A DNA stretch of 64,000 nucleotides from Actinomycetes bacterium (lineage in GTDB: Bacteria; Actinomycetota; Acidimicrobiia; Acidimicrobiales; Palsa-688), in contig JAJYMB010000076.1 in assembly GCA_021787365.1 (NCBI GenBank), positions 1-64,000 of the forward strand, read 5' to 3'. Shown one piece after another: positions 16,222-26,500 of this stretch. The notes beneath the pieces are model-generated. The model did not search any database. It was not told the DNA's origin and saw only the letters and a program-made list of their open reading frames with translations. The position numbers were made by a program, and so were the translations under genes. Position 1 is the first letter of the stretch. Each line of letters begins with the position of its first letter.

Positions 16222-18434
16222 GATGCCTCCCTGATTGGGCGGAACCGCCGGAGCCTGAGCGAGTTCGTGACGACGAACACGCTGGAACCGGCCATGGCGG
16301 CGGCGGCGATTATGGGGTTGACGATGCCCGCTATGGCGAGGGGGATAGCAGCCACGTTGTAGGCGAAAGCCCAGAAGAGATTGCCCTTTATGGTACCGAG
16401 CGTGCGGCGGGCAAGGCGGATGGCGTCGGCCGCGGCGCGCAGGTCGCCTGAGACGAGCGTCAGGTCGGAGGCCTCGATGGCCACGTCCGTGCCGGTCCCG
16501 ATGGAGAGGCCAAGGTCGGCTTGGGCCAAGGCCGGGGCGTCGTTCACCCCGTCGCCCACCATGGCCACGACCTCTCCGGCCTCCTGTAAGCGGCGCACCT
16601 CGGCCGCCTTGCCCTCGGGCAGGACGCCGGAGAGCACCCGATCTATGCCGACGTCGGCGGCGACCGCCAGGGCCGTGCGCTCGTTGTCCCCCGTGAGCAG
16701 CACGGGCGTGAGCCCAAGGGCCCTCAGCTTCGAAACGGCAACGCGGCTGGAGGGCTTCAGCTGGTCGGCCAGGGCTACGAGCCCGAGCACGGTGCCGTCG
16801 GCGGCCACCGCAACCACGGTGTTGCCTTTCTCCTCCAAGCGCCCGGCCTCGGTGGCCAAGTCCAAAGGCAGGACCACGCCCTCTCCTGCAAGCAGCGAGG
16901 GGCGGCCGACCACGACGTCCTTGCCCTCCACCTTGGCGCCTACGCCGAGGCCGGCCCGGTTGCTAAAGCCCGTCGCCGAGGGCAGAGCGCCTAGGCGCTT
17001 GCGGCCGTGCTCGGCGATGGCGCGGGCGATCGGGTGCTCACTGGCGTCCTCGGCGGCGCTGGCCAGGCGCAGCAGTTCCTCTTTGGCTACCCCCACGGCG
17101 GGTACGAGATCAGCCACTTGCATCCTGCCCTCGGTCAGGGTGCCGGTCTTGTCGAGCAGGACGGTCGTGACCCGGCGGGTCTGTTCCAAGACTTCGGGCC
17201 CTTTGATCACGATGCCGAGCTGGGCTCCCCGGCCAGTGCCCACCATGAGCGCCGTAGGGGTGGCAAGGCCGAGGGCGCAAGGGCAGGCGATGACGACCAC
17301 GGCAACGGCCGTGCTGAAAGCGGCCGCCGTGCCCGCCGCGCCGAACAGGAGCCACCCGGCCAGGGTGAGGAGGGAAAGGCCGATCACCACCGGGACGAAC
17401 ACGCCCGAGACCCGGTCGGCGAGGCGCTGGACCTGGGCCTTGCCCGCCTGGGCTTGGGCCACGAGGCGTGCCACTTGGGCCAAGGCGGTCTCCGAGCCCA
17501 CTTTGGTCGCCCGCACGACGAGGCGCCCCGAGGTATTGACGGTGGCCCCCGCCACTTCGTCGCCCGGTCCCACCTCGACCGGGACGGGCTCGCCGGTGAG
17601 CATCGACTGGTCGACGGCAGAAGTGCCTTCGGTGACGACCCCGTCGGTGGCTACCTTCTCGCCCGGCCGGACGACGAACAGGTCCCCAGCCCTCAGGGCC
17701 TCCACCGGGACCAGCACCTCGGCGCCGTCCCTCAGCACGTGCGCCTCCTTGGCCCCGAGCTCGAGCAAGGCCCGGACAGCCTCGCCCGAGCGCCGCTTGG
17801 CCCGCGCCTCCAAGTACCGGCCGAGCAGGATGAGCGCCGTGATCAGGGTGGCGGTGTCGAAATAGACCCCCTGTCCCATGCCCGACACCAAGACCACGAC
17901 CGACCACACCCAGGCGGCGAGGGTCCCGAGGGAGATGAGGGTGTCCATGGTGGCCACCCCGTGGCGGGCGTTGAGGGCCGCGGCGCGGTGGAACGGCCAG
18001 CCGGCATAAGCGACCACCGGGGTGGCCAAGGCGAACGAAGCCCACTCCCAGCCCCCGAAGCGGGTGGCCGCCGACCAAGCCCACACGGCCACGGGCACTG
18101 ACACGCCGGCAGCCAGCAGCAAACGGAGAAGATAAGGACGAGCCGGGTCTTCCTCCCCAGGCCCCGCCTTGGGCAGTGCCGCCTCGTAGCCGATCGAGGC
18201 GACGGCGCCCACGAGGTCGTCGAGAGAAATGAGGCCGGGGTCGAAACTGACCGCCGCCTGCTCGCTGGCAAAGTTGACCGTGGCGGCCACGCCCTCCAGC
18301 TTGTTGAGGCGCTTCTCGACCCGGACCGCGCACGAGGCGCAGGTCATGCCCGAGATCGCGAGGTCGACGTGGCCTTTGGCCTCGTCGAGCCCTTTTCTTT
18401 GAGCGGCAGGCCGCTTTTCGGCTGCGACGGCCAT
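16218..18434 (-). CDS. copA: Copper-exporting P1B-type ATPase CopA
   Basis: A 738-residue Cu(I) efflux ATPase. One N-terminal heavy-metal-associated domain carries ISGMTCASC (C32, C35). Membrane helices follow, then the actuator motif [10 protein letters not shown], the transmembrane metal site [14 protein letters not shown] (CPC), the phosphorylation motif DKTGTLTEG, and the hinge [18 protein letters not shown]. These are diagnostic of CopA. Its start overlaps the copZ stop (TGATG), and its stop overlaps the csoR start. Length is normal for a one-HMA CopA. Expected role: pumping cytoplasmic Cu(I) outward, loaded by CopZ. Confidence 0.95.
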   Translation of the reverse strand: MAVAAEKRPAAQRKGLDEAKGHVDLAISGMTCASCAVRVEKRLNKLEGVAATVNFASEQAAVSFDPGLISLDDLVGAVASIGYEAALPKAGPGEEDPARPYLLRLLLAAGVSVPVAVWAWSAATRFGGWEWASFALATPVVAYAGWPFHRAAALNARHGVATMDTLISLGTLAAWVWSVVVLVSGMGQGVYFDTATLITALILLGRYLEARAKRRSGEAVRALLELGAKEAHVLRDGAEVLVPVEALRAGDLFVVRPGEKVATDGVVTEGTSAVDQSMLTGEPVPVEVGPGDEVAGATVNTSGRLVVRATKVGSETALAQVARLVAQAQAGKAQVQRLADRVSGVFVPVVIGLSLLTLAGWLLFGAAGTAAAFSTAVAVVVIACPCALGLATPTALMVGTGRGAQLGIVIKGPEVLEQTRRVTTVLLDKTGTLTEGRMQVADLVPAVGVAKEELLRLASAAEDASEHPIARAIAEHGRKRLGALPSATGFSNRAGLGVGAKVEGKDVVVGRPSLLAGEGVVLPLDLATEAGRLEEKGNTVVAVAADGTVLGLVALADQLKPSSRVAVSKLRALGLTPVLLTGDNERTALAVAADVGIDRVLSGVLPEGKAAEVRRLQEAGEVVAMVGDGVNDAPALAQADLGLSIGTGTDVAIEASDLTLVSGDLRAAADAIRLARRTLGTIKGNLFWAFAYNVAAIPLAIAGIVNPIIAAAAMAGSSVFVVTNSLRLRRFRPIREAS

Positions 18435-18637
18435 CAGACCGCCTCGTACCCTGCCTCTTCGATGGCGGCCCGGAGCGCCCCGTCGTCGAGGCTCTCGCCC
18501 GTCACCTTGACGAGCTTGGTCTCGAGGTCGACGTCCACACCGGCGACGCCGGCCACGGCGCTGAGCTCAGTTGTGACGGCGTGCTTGCAGTGGTCGCAGG
18601 TCATCCCGGGGACCGTGTAGCTGATCGTCTGGCTCAT
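18434..18637 (-). CDS. copZ: Copper chaperone CopZ
   Basis: A 67-residue single heavy-metal-associated domain with [15 protein letters not shown] (C14, C17), the Cu(I)-binding CxxC, and the ferredoxin-like strand pattern [12 protein letters not shown]. It has a strong AGGAAGGAGAG ribosome binding site and is the first gene of the copper operon, coupled to copA by a one-base overlap. Role: delivery of Cu(I) to CopA and probably to CsoR. Confidence 0.92.
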   Translation of the reverse strand: MSQTISYTVPGMTCDHCKHAVTTELSAVAGVAGVDVDLETKLVKVTGESLDDGALRAAIEEAGYEAV

Positions 18638-18651
18638 CTCTCTCCTTCCTA

Positions 18652-18680
18652 ACTATACCCTATTAGGGTATAGTGACCAA
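18652..18680 (-). promoter_or_regulatory. copZ promoter with embedded CsoR operator
   Basis: On the minus strand TTGGTC (18680-18675) and TATAGT (18657-18652) are 17 bases apart. The perfect inverted repeat CTATACCCT-ATT-AGGGTATAG at 18653-18673 fills the spacer and the -10, so bound repressor would block polymerase. The core TACCC-N5-GGGTA matches the GC-flanked symmetry known for CsoR operators. Confidence 0.8.
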
Positions 18681-18693
18681 TGATAACACCGAA

Positions 18694-18708
18694 TACCCGG
18701 AAGGGGTA
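18694..18708. promoter_or_regulatory. Second CsoR-type box
   Basis: TACCC-GGAAG-GGGTA has the same arms and 5-base spacing as the operator in the copZ promoter. It lies upstream of the divergent cupredoxin gene and just before TACAGT (18707-18712), a possible plus-strand -10. Confidence 0.6.
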
Positions 18709-18806
18709 CAGTACCTATGGCCGTCGCGGTCCGGGCCGGAGGGCCCCTACCGTCAGCGACACGAACCCTCCTCGTTCACTTACGACGCAGGGCCATCGTG
18801 CCTCGG

Positions 18807-18821
18807 TACCCCTGGGGGGTA
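18807..18821. promoter_or_regulatory. Third CsoR-type box
   Basis: TACCC-CTGGG-GGGTA, third copy of the same 15-base symmetry, about 220 bases before the cupredoxin start and on its leader side. Confidence 0.5.
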
Positions 18822-19040
18822 GGGCTTAGGTCACCCGCGGAAGGGCCGGACGGCCCTACCGCCGAGCCCCCCACGGCGGGCACGGTGGACCGTAACGGCG
18901 CAGGGGCCGCAACCACCAGGGAAAGGTCGACTGAGGGAAAGTGAGCCGGGACAGAGTGGGCGGCTTTCCACCCAACGCGGCTACCACCAGCGGGCGGCGC
19001 ATCCTCCGGCAGGCCCAGACAGACGAAAGGAAAGACGACG

Positions 19041-19925
19041 GTGAACCGTAACCGCCTTGTAGCCCTCATGAGTGCCGCCGTGCTCGGCGCCAGCGGCCTC
19101 GGTGCCGGGCTGGCCCTGAGCCTGGGGCGAGGCCCCGGCGCCCTTGGCCAGGCGCTGAAGCCAGCCGGCCCGAACGCGTCCTACGCCTATTACCTGAGCC
19201 TGGCCCAGCACTTCTCGGGCGAGCCAGGGTCGTCTTACAGGCCCATGATGGGTGGCTCGGGCTACGGGCCGATGATGGGGGGCGGTTACCCTTGGGCGAG
19301 CCGATCTGGTTATGGCTGGATGATGGGGGGCAGCGGCGCGCCGGGCTGGATGATCGGCGGCTCACTACCCGGTTCGGTCACACGGGGCAACGACAATATG
19401 GGTGAAGTGATGGGCAAGCTCTTCGCCAATGCCCCAGGCCCGAGGGTAAGCCCGGCCGAAGCGGCCAAGCTCGGCGACGAGGCGCCCAGAGGTGCCACTG
19501 TGGACCGGTCCACCAACACCGTCACCTTCTCGGGCCACAAGGCCGACCTCGCTGTGCTCGCCAGCCCCTCGATGCCGGCGGAGAACTTCAAGCTGGCCGG
19601 GTTGACGGACCCGGCGATCGTCGTACCCGAGGGCGCCCAGGTCCAGGTTGAGCTGGTGAACGCCGACGACGACATGGCCCACGGCTTCGTCGTGTCGGCG
19701 CGAGGCGCCGGCAACTCCTGGATGCCGATGATGAGCGCACCGCCGGCGTTCTCGGGGTCTGCCCTTTGGTTCCTGGGCGAGAAAACCTCAGCGGGGATGC
19801 ACGTTGGGACGCTCACCTTCAGCGCTTCGACGCCCGGCACCTACACCTACCTCTGCCCCGTCCCGGGGCACGCCCAAGAGGGCATGGAGGGGAGCTTCGT
19901 GGTAAAAGGTGCTCCCGCTTCGTGA
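19041..19925 (+). CDS. Exported Met/Gly-rich cupredoxin (sulfocyanin/plastocyanin-like)
   Basis: A 294-residue protein from a GTG at 19041 preceded by GAAAGGAAAG. Residues 1-27 are a signal or anchor helix (LVALMSAAVLGASGLGAGLA). Residues 68-107 are a Met/Gly/Tyr-rich stretch with four repeats around PMMGG (e.g. GYGPMMGGGY, GYGWMMGGSG, GWMIGG). The C-terminal half is a cupredoxin fold with all type 1 copper ligands: H214 (DDMAHGF), C272, H277 and M282 (YLCPVPGHAQEGM). Sulfocyanin-type proteins act in respiratory electron transfer. The Met-rich segment could also bind Cu(I) outside the cell. Divergence from copZ-copA-csoR and two CsoR-type boxes in its upstream region suggest copper-controlled expression (inference). 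Family is secure, role uncertain. Confidence 0.85.
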   Translation: MNRNRLVALMSAAVLGASGLGAGLALSLGRGPGALGQALKPAGPNASYAYYLSLAQHFSGEPGSSYRPMMGGSGYGPMMGGGYPWASRSGYGWMMGGSGAPGWMIGGSLPGSVTRGNDNMGEVMGKLFANAPGPRVSPAEAAKLGDEAPRGATVDRSTNTVTFSGHKADLAVLASPSMPAENFKLAGLTDPAIVVPEGAQVQVELVNADDDMAHGFVVSARGAGNSWMPMMSAPPAFSGSALWFLGEKTSAGMHVGTLTFSASTPGTYTYLCPVPGHAQEGMEGSFVVKGAPAS

Positions 19926-20030
19926 TCTAGCACATCGTTCTCCAAAACCGGGCCGGTTGGGGGCCGGGACCCGCCCTTTCGCCCCCGGCTGTGGGCATGG
20001 TCGTCACAGGGCCCTCGTAACCTAGGGGAC

Positions 20031-23000
20031 GTGCTGCACCTCCACCGCTCGGAGCGGGCCGACATGCTGGTCGGGGTGCTCGGTGACGTGCTCGCCGAGC
20101 CGCTCGACGACCCGATGGCGCGCGAGGTTGTGGCCGTGCCGACTCGCGGTGTGGAGCGCTGGCTCACCCAGCGCCTTTCCCACCGCCTCGGGGCCGCCCA
20201 AGACGCGGCCGACGGGGTGTGCGCGAACATCGACTGGCCCTTCCCCGGCGCCCTGGTGGAGATGGCCACCGCGGCCGCTGCGGGGATGCCTGTCGGCCCG
20301 GACTGGCTGGACGTCGCCGGCGGGGACCCCTGGAGCCCTGGGCGGCTGGTCTGGCCCCTGCTCCAAGTGGTGGACGAGAGCCTGCAAGAGGAGTTCCTGC
20401 GCCCGCTCACCGAGCACCTGCGGGCATCCTGCACGGCGCCGGCGGGCCAGGCGCCGCGCCGGTTCGCTACTGTGCGCCACATCGCGGACCTGTACGACCA
20501 CTACGCCGTGCACCGTCCCGAGATGCTGCTCGGCTGGCTCGACGGCGAGGTGGCGGGGCCCTTAGGAGCGCATGCAGGTCCCGAGGCAGACGACGCCTCC
20601 TGGCAGGCGGAGCTGTGGCGCAGGCTCCGGCGTCGAGTCGGGGTGCCGAGCCTCGCCGAGCGCCTCGCGGCAGCGCCGGCCGCGCTCGCTGCCAGGCCCG
20701 AAATGCTCCCTCTCCCCAAGCGTCTCTCTGTGTTCGGACTGACCCGCCTGCCTGCCAGCCACCTCCGAGTCCTCGACGCCATCGCGACCCACCGGGACGT
20801 CCACCTCTTATTGCTGCAACCGTCGGCCAAGCTCTGGGAGAAAGTGGAAGGCTGGTGCGGCTCGCGCCAGGCCCTGGCCGAGGGGCCGATGGCACGCCGC
20901 GACGACCCCACCATTCCCCTCCCACAAAACCCCCTCCTTCGGAGCTGGGGCCGCGACGCCCGCGAGATGCAGGTGGTACTGGCGTCCCAGGGCCAGGGCG
21001 GCGGAAAGCACGTCCCGGTGCCCGATGCCACCGGGCCGCCGACGCTCCTCCAGCTCATCCAAAGAGATATCCGCGCCGACCGCGAACCACCCAGCCCTCC
21101 GCCCCGGGGCGCCGATGACAAACGGCCCCTGATCTCGAGCGCGGACGATAGCGTCCAGGTGCACTCGTGCCACGGTCGCGCTCGCCAGGTCGAAGTGGTA
21201 CGGGAAGCGGTGCTCCATCTTCTGGTTGGCGACCCGACCCTAGAGCCGAGGGACGTGATCGTCATGTGCCCGGATATCGAGCTGTTCGCACCGCTCGTGA
21301 CCGCCGCGTTCGGGACGGCCTCGCCCGAGCGTGGGCCGGAGCTGAGGGCCAAGTTGGCCGACCGCTCGTTACGCCAGACCAACCCGCTCCTGGCCGTCGC
21401 CGGCCACCTCCTCGACCTGGCCGGCAGTAGGGCTACCGCACCCCAGCTGCTCGACTTCGCCTCGCGCGAACCGGTGTCCCGGCGCTTCGGCTTGGGAGAG
21501 GAGGACCTCTCCCGCATCGAAGAATGGGTCGTCCGCACCGGCACGCGCTGGGGTTTCGACGACGCCCACAGAGAAAACTGGCACCTCGGCCGCTTGGGCG
21601 GGTTGGCGACATGGCAAAGGGCCCTGGACCGGCTCCTTCTCGGCGTCGCCATGGGCGGCTCGGACCAACCGTTCGGGGGCGTGCTCCCGCTCGACTACGT
21701 GGCGAGCACCGACATCGCTTTGGCCGGCCGGTTCGCCGAGCTGGTGGCCCGCCTCCGGGCCACCTTGGAGCAACTGAGCGCTCCGCGGCCGGCCGCTTCC
21801 TGGGCGGCCGCTCTCGTCGAGGGCACCGAGAAGCTGGCCTGCGCCGAGCGGGGCGAGCAGTGGCAGCACGACCAGCTCCGGCGCGTGCTCACCGAGGTGG
21901 CACAGCTCGCGACACCGACCTCCGGGCCGTTGCTGGACCTTGCCGAAGCGCGTGCGCTGCTCGCGGACAGCCTGCGCGGCAGGCCGACGCGCGCCAACTT
22001 CCGCACCGGCGACATGACGATCTGCACCTTGGTCCCCATGCGTTCGGTCCCCCACCGGGTCGTGTGCCTCCTCGGCCTGGACGACGGGCTCTTCCCGAGG
22101 CCCGCCCGCCAAGACGGCGACAACCTCTTGCTGGCGGACCCCCGGGTGGGGGAGCGCGACGAGCCGAGCGAGGACCGCCAGCTCCTGCTCGACGCCCTGC
22201 TCGCGGCCAAAGACCACCTGGTGATCACCTACGAGGGCCGTGACCAGCGCCTCAACCGCAAGGTCCCGCCCGCGGTCCCGGTCGCCGAGCTGCTCGACGT
22301 CATCGACAGGACCGTGCGCCACCCCGACCCGAGCAGGCCGGCGCGCGAGGTGGTGATGGTCGAGCACCCCCTCCAGGCTTTCGACCCGCGCAACTACACG
22401 CCGGGCGGCCTCAGAGGGGCAGGACCGTGGCGCTTCGACGGCCTCAACTTGGAGGGGGCGCGTTCGCTGGCCGGTGAGAGGCACTCCAAGGTGCGGTTCC
22501 TGAGCTCCCCGTTGCCACCGGTCTCCCAGAGGATGCTGCCACTGCGTTCGCTGGTCCAGTTCCTCGACTTCCCCGTCCGGGCCTTCTTGCGAGAGCGGGT
22601 CGGGTATTACACCCCCAGGGAAACCGAGCGCCTCTCCGACGCTATCCCTCTCGACCTCGACGCCCTGGAAGGGTGGGCGCTCGGCGACCGGCTCCTGTCG
22701 TCGCTGTTCGCCGGGGCCAGCACCGAAGAGGCCCTCGCGGCCGAGAGGGGCCGAGGGCTCCTTCCGCTCGGCCAGCTCGGAGAAGACGCACTGCGAAGCA
22801 CGCTCCAGGAAGTGGCCTCGCTCTTCGTGGCCGCCCAGGGCATGGAAGCCTTTTCCGAGCCGGCGGTGCCCGTCGAAGTCAACGTGGAGCTACCCGACGG
22901 CCGCTGGCTCGTCGGCACCGTGCCCGGCGTGCGAAGGGGCACCATCGCCGCCTGCACTTTCTCCAAGCTGCGGCCCAAACAACGGCTCCAGGCCTGGGCG

Positions 23001-23507
23001 CACCTGTTGGCCCTCTCCGCCGCCCACCCTGAGCTCGCCCCATCGTCGGTCACCGTCGGGAGGTCGGAGAGCAGCAAGCGAGGCGCGCCCCGCACCTGCA
23101 CGCAGTGGCTCGCCCCGCTCGGGGGAGACGAGCCAAGCTTGCAGCGTGCGGCTCTCGAGAAGTTGTGGGTGCTGGTCGACCTCTACGACCGTGGCATGAG
23201 GGAGCCGCTCCCCATTTACTGCGCAACGTCGGCAGCGTGGGCCGAGGCAGCTCGCGCCAAGGGGGGCCCGCGGGCGGCGGAGGATGCCTGGGGGACCAAG
23301 CCCAACCGTGGCTGGGGCGAGGCGTTCAAGCCGGAGCACGTCCTCGTCCTCGGCGAAGCCCTCGCCTTTCAAAAGGTGCTGGAAGATACCCCCCGGCGCG
23401 ACGAGGAGGGCCCTGGTTGGCCGATGCAGGAAAAGAGCCGCTTTGGCCGTCTTGCGGTGAGGCTGTGGGGCCCGGTCCTCGACCACGAAAAGCTGGAGGT
23501 CGGCTAA
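20031..23507 (+). CDS. recC: Exodeoxyribonuclease V gamma subunit RecC
   Basis: A 1158-residue RecC-like subunit starting at a GTG (20031). It has the inactivated helicase-like N-terminal domains (LHLHRSERADMLVGVLGDVL; EVVAVPTRGVERWLTQRLS; GVCANIDWPFPGALV; RHIADLYDHYAVHRPEMLLGW split over residues 135-175) and the Chi-scanning and C-terminal inactive nuclease parts (CTLVPMRSVPHRVVCLLGLD near residue 665, SLVQFLDFPVRAFLRERVGY near 845). Lengths and order match RecC of the RecBCD complex, which resects double-strand ends. recB follows after 43 bases, and recD overlaps recB, so the three form one operon. Many actinobacteria use AdnAB instead, so RecBCD is a lineage marker. Confidence 0.92.
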   Translation: MLHLHRSERADMLVGVLGDVLAEPLDDPMAREVVAVPTRGVERWLTQRLSHRLGAAQDAADGVCANIDWPFPGALVEMATAAAAGMPVGPDWLDVAGGDPWSPGRLVWPLLQVVDESLQEEFLRPLTEHLRASCTAPAGQAPRRFATVRHIADLYDHYAVHRPEMLLGWLDGEVAGPLGAHAGPEADDASWQAELWRRLRRRVGVPSLAERLAAAPAALAARPEMLPLPKRLSVFGLTRLPASHLRVLDAIATHRDVHLLLLQPSAKLWEKVEGWCGSRQALAEGPMARRDDPTIPLPQNPLLRSWGRDAREMQVVLASQGQGGGKHVPVPDATGPPTLLQLIQRDIRADREPPSPPPRGADDKRPLISSADDSVQVHSCHGRARQVEVVREAVLHLLVGDPTLEPRDVIVMCPDIELFAPLVTAAFGTASPERGPELRAKLADRSLRQTNPLLAVAGHLLDLAGSRATAPQLLDFASREPVSRRFGLGEEDLSRIEEWVVRTGTRWGFDDAHRENWHLGRLGGLATWQRALDRLLLGVAMGGSDQPFGGVLPLDYVASTDIALAGRFAELVARLRATLEQLSAPRPAASWAAALVEGTEKLACAERGEQWQHDQLRRVLTEVAQLATPTSGPLLDLAEARALLADSLRGRPTRANFRTGDMTICTLVPMRSVPHRVVCLLGLDDGLFPRPARQDGDNLLLADPRVGERDEPSEDRQLLLDALLAAKDHLVITYEGRDQRLNRKVPPAVPVAELLDVIDRTVRHPDPSRPAREVVMVEHPLQAFDPRNYTPGGLRGAGPWRFDGLNLEGARSLAGERHSKVRFLSSPLPPVSQRMLPLRSLVQFLDFPVRAFLRERVGYYTPRETERLSDAIPLDLDALEGWALGDRLLSSLFAGASTEEALAAERGRGLLPLGQLGEDALRSTLQEVASLFVAAQGMEAFSEPAVPVEVNVELPDGRWLVGTVPGVRRGTIAACTFSKLRPKQRLQAWAHLLALSAAHPELAPSSVTVGRSESSKRGAPRTCTQWLAPLGGDEPSLQRAALEKLWVLVDLYDRGMREPLPIYCATSAAWAEAARAKGGPRAAEDAWGTKPNRGWGEAFKPEHVLVLGEALAFQKVLEDTPRRDEEGPGWPMQEKSRFGRLAVRLWGPVLDHEKLEVG

Positions 23508-23550
23508 ACATGCCGGTGCAGCAGGCCCACGCCGAGGTCGGGCGGGCGAG

Positions 23551-26500
23551 GTGAGCGCAGCCGAGCTGGGCACCTGGGGCGGTGCCCTGGCCAGCGAACC
23601 TGGTACGAGCACGCTCCAGTTCGACCTGTGCGGCCCTCTGCCTGGACCGGGGGTGACCGTGCTCGAGGCCAGCGCCGGCACGGGCAAAACCTACGCCGTC
23701 ACCGGGCTCATGACCCGTTTCGTGGCCGAAGGGGTGGCGCCGCTCCAGGAGATCCTGGCGGTCACTTTCACGCGCCTCGCCACCGGCGAGCTGAAGGACC
23801 GGGTGCGAGCGCGGCTCGTCTCGGCCGAGCTGGCGCTCGGGCGGTCCCTCGAAGCCGGCGGGCCACCCCCAAGTGACGACCCGGTCGCCGCCTTGCTCGC
23901 CTGCCCGGGCCCCGAGGGCGACGAGGTCCGGGCACGCCGGGCGCGCCTCGCCAGGGCGCTCGCCACCTTCGACAGCGCCACCATCACCACCACCCACGGC
24001 TTCTGCCACATGGTCCTCGGCGCCCTCGGCGTATGGGGAGAGGTCGCGCCGGGGGCGGTGTTGCTCGAGGACCCCCACGACCTGGCCGAGGAGGTGGTGG
24101 AAGACCTCTACGCGCGCTGGGTACGAGACAAGGGCCTCCTGCCCTTCAGCTTGAAGGCAGCTCTCGAAGTCGGCCTGGCTGCGGTGCGCAGCCCTGGCAC
24201 GGAGCTGGGCCCGGGCGCGGACAGGACCGATGAGTCACCTGCCGGGCTCCGCCGGCGCCTGGCCGATGCCACACGGTCTGAGGTGTCCCGGCGGTTGGTG
24301 GACGCGAACCTGCTGACTTACGACGGCATGCTCGTCCGCCTCGCCGACGCTCTGGACGACCCCGTCCGAGGCGCCGGCGCGCGCCGGCGCCTCGGGGAGC
24401 GCTACCGGGTGGTCCTGGTCGACGAGTTCCAGGACACAGACCTCGTGCAGTGGGACGTCGTTCGCCGGGCCTTCGCGTCCGGGGGCACCCACTTGGTGCT
24501 GATCGGAGACCCCAAACAGGCTGTTTACGCCTTCCGGGGAGCCGACGTGTACGCCTACCTGGCCGCTGCCAGCGCTGCCCCCCCGTCCAACCGCCTCACC
24601 CTCGAGCGCAATTGGCGCTCGGACGGCTGCCTAATGGCGGCGTGCGACGCCCTGTTCGGCCCATTGCAACTGGGCCACCAGGGGATCGTTTACCGACGGG
24701 CGGGGTTTCACTGCGCCCACCCGGGACCAGGTATCACCGGCGCACCCGTGGCAGAGCCCCTTCGGTTCCGCTGGCTCGACCGGCGTAGCCCGCCCCCGGG
24801 CTGCACCCTCACCGCATCGAAACCACTGGCGAAAAAGCGTGCTGTCAACTTGGTCGCCGAAGACCTGGCAGCCGACGTCGTGGCGCTGCTTTCCGCCGGT
24901 GCCGAGTTGCTGACCGGTGGCCTGGCCGGCGAGCGGGAGGGGGCCGGGCCGGGCGCCTTCCAGGACGACGGCTCGAGCGGCTCGGGTGGCTCGGGTGGCT
25001 CGGACGGCACGAGCGACGGCGTGCCCGCTCGGCGGAAGCTCGAGCCGCGCGACATAGCGGTCCTGGTGCGTACCAACGAGCAAGCCACCTTGGTGCAAGA
25101 ACAGCTTGCCGGTGCCGGCGTGCCAGCCGTGGTCTCGGGCACCCAAAATGTCCTGGCCACTCCCGCTGCACGCGACTGGCTGGCGCTCCTAGACGCTCTT
25201 CAGCAGCCCGCGTCGCGCTCGCTCGCGGCGGCGGCGGCACTTTCGAGTTTCTTCGGCCGGCACGCGGAGCAACTGGCGAGCGGAGACGAAAGGGTCTGGG
25301 AAGCCGTCCACGACCGCCTCCACGACTGGGCCGGAGTGCTCCGCCGCCACGGGGTGGCGGCGCTGTTCGCGGAGGCCTCCGCCAGCGAGCAACTCCCCCA
25401 GCACCTGCTCGCCGAGTTGCAGGGCGAGAGGCGCCTGACCGACCTCGGCCACATAGCAGAGCTACTGCACGGCGAGGCGACCCGCTCGCAGCTAGGGCCG
25501 GCGGCGCTGCGGGCGTGGCTGGCCCGGCGGGCCGAGGAGGCCGGCACCGAGGGGAACGAGGAGGAGGAGCTGTGCCGGCGGCTCGACTCCGACAGGGCCG
25601 CGGTGCAGGTGCTCACGGTCCACCGGGCCAAGGGCCTCGAGTTCCCGGTTGTGTACTGCCCCTACCTGTGGGACGCCGGTCATCGGGGTACGAGCGGGAA
25701 GCCGGTGGCCTATCACGACCCGGAGGACTCCTTCCGGCGCAAGCTCGACGTCGGGGAAAGGGGGGACCCCGTCTACGACCAGCATTTCGCTCTTTCCCAA
25801 GAGGAGTCCCGCGGCGAGGACCTCCGCCAGATGTACGTGGCCCTCAGCCGGGCCAAGCACCAGCTCGTGTTGTGGTGGGTGCCTGCGACCGATTCGCAGC
25901 GCTCGGCCCTCGGCCGGGTGCTCGTGTGCCAGAGGGACGCCGACGGTGCCCTGGCGGCCCCCTACTCCAGCCCACCGCGCGACCTTGCGGTCGAGGCGGC
26001 ACTGGGGGGCGTGGCTGCGGGTGCCCCCGGTCTCGTGAGCATCGAGCAGATGGGCGCACGTCCTCCCGGTGCCTGGCGACCGGCCCAGAGCGCCCTCGGA
26101 CCGAGGGCGCTCCAGGCGATGCCGTTCAAGCGCGACCTCGACGTCTCCTGGCGGCGTTCCTCCTACAGCAGCATCATCTTCCAACCGCGCGCCGTCGGGG
26201 AAGAGCCGGTCGGGAGCGAACCAGAGGAGACGGGGACGAGCGACGAGCCGCCCGCGCCCGCCGCTGGCCACCGCGCCGCCGGCCAGGGCGAGCAGGACAC
26301 CGAGGCGCGCCTGCGCGCGGTGCTCTCGCCATGGGCGCCAGTACCTGCCGGCGCAGCCGTGGGCACCTTCGTCCACAGCGTCCTCCAAGGGGTCGATTTC
26401 TCGGCACCCGACCTAGCTGGCGCACTCGAGGAGGCCGTGGCAGCCCGCATCGGCACCTACCCCGGGGACACAGCCGACGCCGCTTCGATCGTCGCGGGCT

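Noticed and set aside
16381-18101. Very long open frames on the plus strand opposite copA
   Set aside because: They are antisense shadows of a textbook CopA in GC-rich DNA, have no domains and are rich in Arg/Ser/Pro.
18717-18944. 75-codon frame between copZ and the cupredoxin
   Set aside because: No ribosome binding site, no recognisable domain, and it contains the third CsoR-type box and hairpin repeats.
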